64,000 nt of DNA from CBDFKF01 sp965248765. GTDB taxonomy: Bacteria; Pseudomonadota; Alphaproteobacteria; VGEJ01. The stretch is from NCBI GenBank assembly GCA_965248765.1, contig CBDFKF010000002.1:124001-188000 (forward strand). The letters are read 5' to 3'. Position numbers and translations under genes: made by a program. Positions 43,824 through 49,985 of the stretch are shown piece by piece; positions within the stretch are counted from its first letter, which is position 1, and each line of letters starts with the position of its first letter. Under the pieces are notes generated by a model. It searched no databases, had not been told where the DNA came from, and saw only the letters and a program-made list of their open reading frames with translations.

Positions 43824-44933
43824 CTAGTTGACGCGGTACTCGTCGGGCAGCAACCACATCGAGTCCTGATCCTCGGCCATCGTCGCATGGCAGTCGATGC
43901 AGAACTGGACGTTCTTGGACCCCTTGCCGCCGGTCTCGCCGAAGGTCGCTCCGTTCGGCATGACCATTGTGTACTTCCAATCGCCGCTCTCGGCATTGAA
44001 GCCAGAGCCCATCTTTTCCATGATGAACAACGGCCCGACGCTGACTCCGCCCTTGGCGGAAACGCCGAAGCTGTTCTTCGCAAGCTGCGCGCCCACCGGC
44101 ATCACGCCCGAGTTCTCGAACTGGCCGTACGCCTTGCCCGCGCCGTTGGCATAGTTTTGGACATAACGATTGCCGTGCGTAGCGGACTGATACGAGACGG
44201 TACTGTACCGCTTCCAACTGGCGTACGACTTAGCGACGGCGTTCCCCGACTTGGCGTAGGCCGCCTGCACGTCGTCGAAGACGCAGTCATAGGCCCACGC
44301 TGCCTCGTCGTCGGTCAGGCTCGCCGCCGCCCCGGCGCCGCACGGATTGCACGCCCCGCATGGGTTGCACGGGTTCGAAGTCGCGCAGGGATTGCACGGA
44401 TTGCAAGCACCACAGGGATTGCAGGGGTTCTTGGCCGCGCATGGGTTACAGGGATTGCAGGCGCCACACGGGTTGCATGGGTTGCAGGCGCTGGCCGTCT
44501 TCGCCGCGCACGGGTTGCAGGGATTGCACGCGCTGGCGCCACACGGGTTACACGGGCTGCAGGCGCTCGCCCCGCATGGGTTACAAGGGTTACAGGGATT
44601 GCAGGGGTTCTTCGCCGCGCACGGGTTGGCCGAGGCCAACTCCATCAGGCGCTTGACCGTACACTTGCTGGCCACGCCGCCCGCGCCGCACGGATTACAC
44701 GGATTGCACGCGCTCGCCCCACACGGATTGCACGGGTTACAGGGATTGCACGGGTTACAGGCGGACGCCGCGCATGGATTGCACGGATTGCATGGATTAC
44801 AGGCTGTGGCGGCGCACGGGTTGCACGGATTGTCGCCCGAATCCGTCGCCATTGCACAGCCCGCGACCATCAGGCCGAACAGCGCTGGCGCGATCACGGT
44901 GGTCGACAAAAGCCGATTCTTGTGAGCTTTCAT
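43824..44933 (-). CDS. Cytochrome P460-like lipoprotein with Asn-Pro-Cys repeat domain
   Basis: 369 residues in three parts. Residues 1-26 are a lipoprotein signal with lipobox LVAGC (Cys26), predicting a membrane-anchored periplasmic protein. Residues 35-198 are a low-complexity domain of C-N-P-C units broken by short GAS, AAK and ATA spacers; I count 41 cysteines between residues 31 and 200. A short non-repeat linker (84-104) divides it. Residues about 203-369 form a cytochrome P460/c-prime-beta-like domain with HGNRYVQNYAN, GPLFIMEKMG and a C-terminal heme c site FCIDCH (Cys345, Cys348, His349). AGGGAGGT precedes the ATG. The Cys-rich part may bind metal or thiol-reactive ligands; that role is inference. 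Confidence 0.85.
   Translation of the reverse strand: MKAHKNRLLSTTVIAPALFGLMVAGCAMATDSGDNPCNPCAATACNPCNPCNPCAASACNPCNPCNPCNPCGASACNPCNPCGAGGVASKCTVKRLMELASANPCAAKNPCNPCNPCNPCGASACSPCNPCGASACNPCNPCAAKTASACNPCNPCGACNPCNPCAAKNPCNPCGACNPCNPCATSNPCNPCGACNPCGAGAAASLTDDEAAWAYDCVFDDVQAAYAKSGNAVAKSYASWKRYSTVSYQSATHGNRYVQNYANGAGKAYGQFENSGVMPVGAQLAKNSFGVSAKGGVSVGPLFIMEKMGSGFNAESGDWKYTMVMPNGATFGETGGKGSKNVQFCIDCHATMAEDQDSMWLLPDEYRVN
44340..44831 (-). repeat. In-frame repeat array coding for Asn-Pro-Cys units
   Basis: Tandem 9-base-scale units coding C-N-P, interrupted by 9-15 base spacers. Synonymous codons vary between units (AAT/AAC; CCG/CCC/CCA; TGC/TGT), so the amino acid pattern is conserved more strongly than the DNA. 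This argues for selection on the protein and against recent slippage. Confidence 0.85.
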
Positions 44934-45171
44934 GAACGCTACCTCCCTGCCTTAAGCGGCCTCGCACCGCCCCAGCGTGTGACACAAAGCGGCGGCATCA
45001 TATAGCGACCGGCCGCCGACCACGGACTCACATTACTGTTACTCTCCCGTGTTCTTTATCCGGCAGGCTCATGGTTGGCCCGCCGTCGCGCCTTTGTGAT
45101 GCGGTGTGAGTTCTGATCTATACTCCCGCGGGATTAAGTTCTGGGGTCTTGTATGGGGAGGAAGGCGGTTC

Positions 45172-45574
45172 ATGGCTCTTTTCAGGTTCCCTGCCATCGC
45201 CGCGGCGATAGCGATAGTTCTGGCCGCGGGCGGCCGGTGATGCCGATGCGGGCAAGAATATCTTCAAGAAGTGCATGGCCTGTCACACGATCGTGGTGGG
45301 CAAGAACAAGGTAGGTCCTAGCCTCCACGGCGTGGTTGGTCGGTCGGCCGGCACCATCGACGGCTTCAAGTATTCGGCGGCGATCAAAGCTGCCGCCGAG
45401 AAAGGGTTAGTGTGGACCGAAGACAATATCGTTGCGTACGTCGAGAACCCGAAGAAATACGTGCGCGAATACACCGGCAACCCCAAGATCAAGAACAAGA
45501 TGGTTTTCAAGCTCAAGTCACTTGAACAACGCCAGAACGTGGTCGCCTACCTCAAGAGCGTGCCCGAGAACTGA
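45172..45574 (+). pseudogene. Class I cytochrome c, frameshift in signal peptide
   Basis: A small periplasmic cytochrome c. The heme site is KCMACH, the probable axial Met is in IKNKMVF, and the C-terminal helix is EQRQNVVAYLKSV, giving a mature protein of about 105 residues. The signal peptide MALFRFPAIAAAIAIVLAAG starts at 45172 after GGAGGAAGG, but the frame changes near 45225-45238. A single missing base would restore AAG..AGDADAGKNIF. No alternative start gives an exported product. It heads the operon facing the P460 gene. Confidence 0.85.
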
Positions 45575-45595
45575 GGCGGTACGGCGAGCACCCCG

Positions 45596-46520
45596 ATGCA
45601 CCGCCCGATCTCACTGCTCGTCGCCGCCGTCGCGCTGTCGCTATCGTCGCTCGCGCTCGCCGGGGCGCCCGCGCCCCTCGTCGATAGCGTGTGGCTTGCC
45701 CGCCATCTCGGTGCCCCGGAGATCGTCGTCCTCGATGTGCGGGCTGAGCGCGACTATCTCGCCGCCCACGTCCCCGGTGCCGTTCACACCACGTATGGCG
45801 GCGATGGCTGGCGCATCACCGACACGGCGGGGACGCCCGGCATGCTGCCCGCCGACGGCCCCGGCCTTGCCAATCTGACCGCGACCATCGCTGCGCTCGG
45901 CATCGGCAGCGACAGCCACGTCGTTCTCGTGCCCTACGGCCACAACGAGAGCGACGTCGGCGTCGCCACCCGTATGTACTGGACCTTCAAGGTGCTCGGC
46001 CACGACGCCGTCTCGATCCTCGATGGTGGCATGCGGGCCTACCAAGCCGCGTCCCAGCCCGTTGATGCGGGCGCGGTCGTGCCCGCCTCCGCCAGCTTTG
46101 CCGCAGCGCTCCGCCAAGACATGCTCATCGACGCCGACGCCGTGACAAGGGCAATGGACGAAGGCACCGCGCTCCTCGATGCCCGCCCCGATATTCAACA
46201 CATCGGCCTGCAACAGAGCCAGGTGGTCGCCCGCGCCGGCACGATTCCTGACGCGCAAAGCCTTCCGGCCGCGTGGCAGACCGAGAACGGCGGCGGCGTG
46301 TTCCGCGACGCTGACAACCTGCGTCGGCTCTACGCGCTCGCCGGGGCGCCGACCGACGAACCCGTGATCGCGTTCTGCAACACCGGCCACTGGGCGTCGG
46401 TGACGTAGTTCGTGAGCAGTGAGCTGTTGGGCAATGCGCAGGCGCGCCTGTACGACGGTTCGGGCCGAATGGGCCGCCAACGACGACAACCCGGTCGCCC
46501 GCGCCTTTGCGATCGACTAA
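45596..46520 (+). pseudogene. Exported two-domain sulfurtransferase, nonsense and frameshift
   Basis: Thiosulfate sulfurtransferase-like protein: signal peptide, inactive-type first rhodanese domain (VVLDVRAERDYLAAHVPGAVHTTY) and catalytic second domain with FCNTGHWAS (Cys261). After HWASVT comes TAG (46406-46408) where homologues have Trp. The frame then continues FVSSELLGNAQARLYDGS, and shifts again near 46470 to finish EWAANDDNPVARAFAID with TAA at 46520. As read, the product stops 10 residues after the catalytic cysteine. Periplasmic sulfur or cyanide handling would be the role of the intact form. Confidence 0.85.
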
Positions 46521-46553
46521 CTAGACCGTAGTCCCAAGGGGAGGAGACAAGCG

Positions 46554-46982
46554 ATGAGATATCTGGCTGCCGCCGCCGTGGCGCTCTTGCTGGCGGTAGG
46601 AACAAGCGCAGCAACCGCCGCGACGCCGAAACGGATCAGCGTGAGCGGCGAGATCATCGATACCTGGTGCTACGTCACCGAGATCATGTTCGCCGAAGGC
46701 ACGGCCCATCACCAATGCGCGGTGTGGTGCGCCGTCGGCGGTATCCCGGTGAGCATCCTCGGCGAGGATGGCAACGTCTACGTCGTGCTCAAGGTCGAAG
46801 ACGATGCGAACAACGTCGCCAATCCGAGCATCGTCAATATCCAAACCCACAAGGTGACGGTGGAGGGCGATCTCTATGAGCGCGACGGTGTGAAATACCT
46901 GATCGTGACCCAGGTCGCCGACGACCAGGGCATCGTCAACCTCACCCACGAAGAATACGGCATTCAGCCGTTCGGCGAGTAG
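46554..46982 (+). CDS. Small exported protein with HHxCxxxC motif
   Basis: 142 residues with a signal peptide (1 to about 23). The mature part begins VSGEIIDTWCYVTEIM and has a compact motif H52 H53 x C55 xxx C59, plus Cys39. The rest is beta-rich (PVSILGEDGNVYVVLK, HKVTVEGDLYERDGVKYLIV), suggesting an OB-like fold. No named family is recognised. His and Cys spacing suggests metal or heme binding. It has a strong GGGGAGGAG ribosome binding site. It lies in the cytochrome c-sulfurtransferase-SCO operon and is intact. Confidence 0.72.
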   Translation: MRYLAAAAVALLLAVGTSAATAATPKRISVSGEIIDTWCYVTEIMFAEGTAHHQCAVWCAVGGIPVSILGEDGNVYVVLKVEDDANNVANPSIVNIQTHKVTVEGDLYERDGVKYLIVTQVADDQGIVNLTHEEYGIQPFGE

Positions 46983-46991
46983 GAGGGCACC

Positions 46992-47513
46992 ATGAGAACG
47001 ATCGCGATAAGCCTCGGCCTGCTGCTGGCGACGATGGCAACCGCCGTCCAGGCCGCCAATGAATGGGGTATCGACCACGAGGCGAAAGCGCGGTTCGAAG
47101 CCACCGTGGTGGATGTCCTGTGCGAGCTCACCGGCGATTGCCCGGCCAACTGCGGCGATGGTACGCGTCAGCTCGGACTGCTACGCAATGACGGCTCGCT
47201 CGTGCTCGCGGCCAAGAACTTCGATGCGTTTGCCGGCGCCACCACCGACCTCATCTCGTTCTGCGGCAAGCGCATCGTCGCCGATGGGCTGATGATCGGT
47301 AATCCGAAGATGCCGCTGTACGCGCTTCAGTTCAAACGGCTGGCGCCGGAAGGGGAATGGGCGCGCGCCAACTGGTTCACCCGCGACTGGGCCAAGGCCC
47401 ACGGCGTCGAGCCGAAAGTGGCCGCAACATGGTTCCGCAAGGACGAGGCGGTCATCGAACACATCGCCACCTACGGCATTTTCGGCATTCCCGGGCTCGA
47501 GCCCGAGGAATAG
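46992..47513 (+). CDS. Small exported cysteine-containing protein
   Basis: 173 residues with a signal peptide (1 to about 21). The segment ATVVDVLCELTGDCPANCG holds Cys44, Cys50 and Cys54, and Cys91 sits in LISFCGKRIVADG. The beta pattern (LGLLRNDGSLVLAAKN) parallels the preceding protein, so the two may be distant paralogues of one OB-like fold. The ATG follows GGAGGGCACC and is 9 bases after the upstream stop. No function is recognised. Linkage to SCO suggests periplasmic metal or disulfide chemistry. Confidence 0.7.
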   Translation: MRTIAISLGLLLATMATAVQAANEWGIDHEAKARFEATVVDVLCELTGDCPANCGDGTRQLGLLRNDGSLVLAAKNFDAFAGATTDLISFCGKRIVADGLMIGNPKMPLYALQFKRLAPEGEWARANWFTRDWAKAHGVEPKVAATWFRKDEAVIEHIATYGIFGIPGLEPEE

Positions 47514-47529
47514 CGTCCGCATCGGCGCG

Positions 47530-48114
47530 GTGTTGCCGAGCCGGCGCCTGCTGCCAGTAATCGCGCTTGCCGCGATGCTGGCTGCGCCGGCCACGGCAGC
47601 CGACCAAGACGACCCCTTCCCCGTCCAGTTCGGCGGGCCGTTTGCGCTGATCGACCACGACGGAATGGCGCGCACCGATGCCGACTTCGGCGGACAGTAT
47701 CTCCTCGTCTACTTCGGCTACACCCACTGTCCGGATCTCTGCCCGCTAGGCCTCACGAGGCTCAGCACCGCGATCGACCTCCTCGGCGAGGCCGGTAGCG
47801 AGGTGCAGCCGCTGTTCATCTCAGTCGACCCGGCCCGCGATACAACCCCGGTGCTCGGCGACTATGTCGAACACTTCCATCCGCGTCTGATCGGGCTCAC
47901 CGGGTCGGCGGCAGCCGTGCAGGCCGCTGCGCGCGTCTACAAGATCCATCGCCGCAAGGTGGTGCCGGCCGGCGAGGCGCCTGAGGACTATCTCGTCGAT
48001 CATTCGACGCTCACCTACCTGATGGGGCCGGATGGCGACTTTCTGACGCTGTTCCCCCACGGCACCGAGGCGGCCTTCATGGCGGATGCGATCCGCAACT
48101 ACCTCCCCGACTGA
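47530..48114 (+). CDS. SCO1/SenC family protein
   Basis: Periplasmic thioredoxin-fold copper chaperone or thiol-disulfide protein, 194 residues. It has a signal peptide, copper-site HCPDLC (Cys67, Cys71), VDPARDTTPVLGDYVEHF, and the distal ligand His in YLVDHSTLTYLM. SCO proteins assemble the CuA centre of cytochrome oxidase or serve other redox enzymes. GTG 47530 is 16 bases after the preceding stop. Last gene of the operon. No oxidase gene is nearby, so its client may be an operon member. Confidence 0.92.
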   Translation: MLPSRRLLPVIALAAMLAAPATAADQDDPFPVQFGGPFALIDHDGMARTDADFGGQYLLVYFGYTHCPDLCPLGLTRLSTAIDLLGEAGSEVQPLFISVDPARDTTPVLGDYVEHFHPRLIGLTGSAAAVQAAARVYKIHRRKVVPAGEAPEDYLVDHSTLTYLMGPDGDFLTLFPHGTEAAFMADAIRNYLPD

Positions 48115-48128
48115 CGCAGCCGCCCCCC

Positions 48129-48172
48129 ACCTCATGCCGAGGAGGCGCGGAGCGCCGTCTCGAAGCACCGGG
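48129..48172. repeat. Extragenic palindromic repeat, copy A
   Basis: Begins ACCTCATGCCGAGGAGGCGC and ends CGTCTCGAAGCACCGGG. It shares pattern and length with a second copy at 54254. It lies between the convergent SCO and M81 genes. It resembles the scattered intergenic palindromes (CCTCATGGTGAGGAG... type) common in alphaproteobacterial genomes. Confidence 0.6.
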
Positions 48173-48183
48173 CCACCGCCAAC

Positions 48184-49644
48184 CTAGTCGGCCCAGGGGT
48201 CCTCGACGCGAGGCCAGTACGGTTTGGCGAGCTTGGTAAAGGGGATGGCCCCGAATTCGGGCAGGATTGCCCCGGGCGCCGCCACGTAGATGATCTCCTT
48301 GGCGATCGGCGCGAAGCCGGCGTGGAAATGCTGGGTCGATTTCACCACCACCATCTTCTTGGTGCTGAGGTCGAGCCCGACACCGGAGAAGGCATCAGGG
48401 TGGAACACCTGGGTACGCACATTGTTGAGCACGAGGTCGAGGCCGCCGGCGGCGCTCACCCACACGGCATCGCCCAAACCGTCGCGGGCGTTGCCGAAGG
48501 TCTGGCCGGCACCGCGAACGATGCGCTTGACGGTGATCGCGAGATCGACGGGATCGCCCGAATCGGGCCCGCACTTGCCGCCGATACGCAGGTTGAACGA
48601 GGCCCCCTCACCGGCCTCCATGCAGAACCGCACTGCGACCGGATCCCAGTACAGCCCGCTCGCGGCATCCGCGATATCGCGGGCGATGAGCCGCTCCAGA
48701 ATGAAAGTCGCATCGCTCGGCGCGCCGCCGCCCGGGTTGTCGGAGACATCGGCCAGGACCACCGGCCCGCCGTCGATGGCGAGCGCCTGATCGATTGCTT
48801 CATCGATGCCGGCGTAGGTCGGCCGCGTCTCCTCGCGCATCGCCCAGATGCGCGCGCCGAGATCGGCGGCTAGCGTCGCCGCCTTGCCGGCATCGCCATC
48901 GGCGACCACCAGCGTCTTGGCGCCAACCTCGGCGACGTCGCCCCATGGAAAGCCATGGCCAAAGGAAACGGCGAGAATGCCATCCTTACCTTCGAGCGCC
49001 TTGAGGTCGGCGACGAAGCTCTGCATCGGCTCGAACGTCGTCCGCCACATGCTGATCATGCGGCAGTCGTATGTGGCCATTACCGGCTTGGTGCGCCCCT
49101 CCGCGGCATCGAGGCAAACCTGGAACACCTCGACGGCGCGCTCGCCGATATCGATGTGAGGGTACTCCTTGTAGGTGATCAGCGCCGTCGCCGCCTCGAG
49201 CATCTGCGGCGTGATGTGGCAGTGAAGGTCGAGCTCGCCGCCGAGCACCGCCTCTTCCCCGACCACCTCGCGCAAGCGCGCCAACAGGTCGCCCTCGCAG
49301 TCGTCATAGCCTTGCGCGACCATCGCGCCGTGCATGTTGATCAGGACGACATCGAGCGGCATGGCCGCTCGCACCTGCTCGATAATGCGGTCGCGGTAGC
49401 TCTCGTAGATGGGCCGGATTGTCCGCCCCGCCGGCTGGGCGAAGGCGCACAAGCCCTCGGCAACCGTGTGGCCCTTAGCCTCGGCCAGCTCGCGCCATTT
49501 GTGCAGCGCCTGGGTGAACGGTGAGGGCGGATGGCGGGTCGCGTCGCCATCGAAATAGGTGGTGTCGTGATAGGTCTCCTCGCCGGTCGGTAGCGAGGAG
49601 AAAGTGTTGGTCTCGGTCCCGAGACAGGCGATGAAGAATTTCAT
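48184..49644 (-). CDS. M81 family metallopeptidase (MlrC-like)
   Basis: A 486-residue member of the MlrC/microcystinase C family (M81 peptidase with a C-terminal MlrC domain). The N-terminus MKFFIACLGTETNTFSSLPTG, the segment LINMHGAMVAQGYDDCEGDLL, the metal-site-like GELDLHCHIT and VLADVSDNPGGGAPSDATF are typical. Family members hydrolyse small linear peptides or amides; most substrates are unknown. No signal peptide, so cytoplasmic. It sits at the end of a gene group for amine and amino acid catabolism. Confidence 0.9.
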   Translation of the reverse strand: MKFFIACLGTETNTFSSLPTGEETYHDTTYFDGDATRHPPSPFTQALHKWRELAEAKGHTVAEGLCAFAQPAGRTIRPIYESYRDRIIEQVRAAMPLDVVLINMHGAMVAQGYDDCEGDLLARLREVVGEEAVLGGELDLHCHITPQMLEAATALITYKEYPHIDIGERAVEVFQVCLDAAEGRTKPVMATYDCRMISMWRTTFEPMQSFVADLKALEGKDGILAVSFGHGFPWGDVAEVGAKTLVVADGDAGKAATLAADLGARIWAMREETRPTYAGIDEAIDQALAIDGGPVVLADVSDNPGGGAPSDATFILERLIARDIADAASGLYWDPVAVRFCMEAGEGASFNLRIGGKCGPDSGDPVDLAITVKRIVRGAGQTFGNARDGLGDAVWVSAAGGLDLVLNNVRTQVFHPDAFSGVGLDLSTKKMVVVKSTQHFHAGFAPIAKEIIYVAAPGAILPEFGAIPFTKLAKPYWPRVEDPWAD

Positions 49645-49671
49645 GGCATTTCCAACGAGTGTTTGACGCGA

Positions 49672-49959
49672 TCAGGCAGCAGCGTAGCGCTCGACTTTGA
49701 TCCTCGCTTCCGACCGCCGTGCTTGTGCGAGATCGAATGCGGCTTGCATGCGCAACCACGCATCGGCAGTGCCGCCAAACGCCTTCTCCAGCCGGATAGC
49801 CATCGCCGGTGAGACGCCGGCTTTGCCATTGACGACGCTGGACAGCGTCGTCCGCGCTACCCCTAGCACCTTAGCACCCGTGTTGACCGAGAGGCCCAAT
49901 GCCTCGAGGCAGGCCTTCCTAACCAGACGCCCAGGATGGGGCGGGATCTTCATCGGCAT
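49672..49959 (-). CDS. higA: HigA-type antitoxin, no toxin partner seen
   Basis: 95-residue XRE-family DNA-binding protein of the HigA/VapI addiction-module group. N-terminus IPPHPGRLVRKACLEALGLS; the helix-turn-helix is VNTGAKVLGVARTTLSSVVNGKAGVSPAMAIRLEKAF; and the typical WLRMQAAFDLAQA follows. The toxin gene higB usually precedes higA, but only 26 bases separate it from the next gene upstream. It is therefore an orphan here, acting as a plain regulator or a relic. Confidence 0.88.
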   Translation of the reverse strand: MPMKIPPHPGRLVRKACLEALGLSVNTGAKVLGVARTTLSSVVNGKAGVSPAMAIRLEKAFGGTADAWLRMQAAFDLAQARRSEARIKVERYAAA

Positions 49960-49985
49960 GGCGTGGTTTCCTCAGTGATAGTCGA

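Noticed and set aside
44340..44831. Regular GGATTGCA-like repeats resembling a CRISPR or satellite array
   Set aside because: The units are short, stay in frame and code for Asn-Pro-Cys within an open gene; there are no unique spacers of constant length.
43887..45005. Long plus-strand open frame of 372 codons opposite the P460 gene
   Set aside because: It is a shadow of the repetitive Cys-rich gene, with low-complexity Gly-Ile-Ala-Arg content and no family features.
41168..46408. TAG recoding (pyrrolysine or suppression) explaining stops in motA and the sulfurtransferase
   Set aside because: The two sites would need different residues (Glu and Trp), metH has TAA as well, and frameshifts co-occur, so ordinary lesions explain them better.
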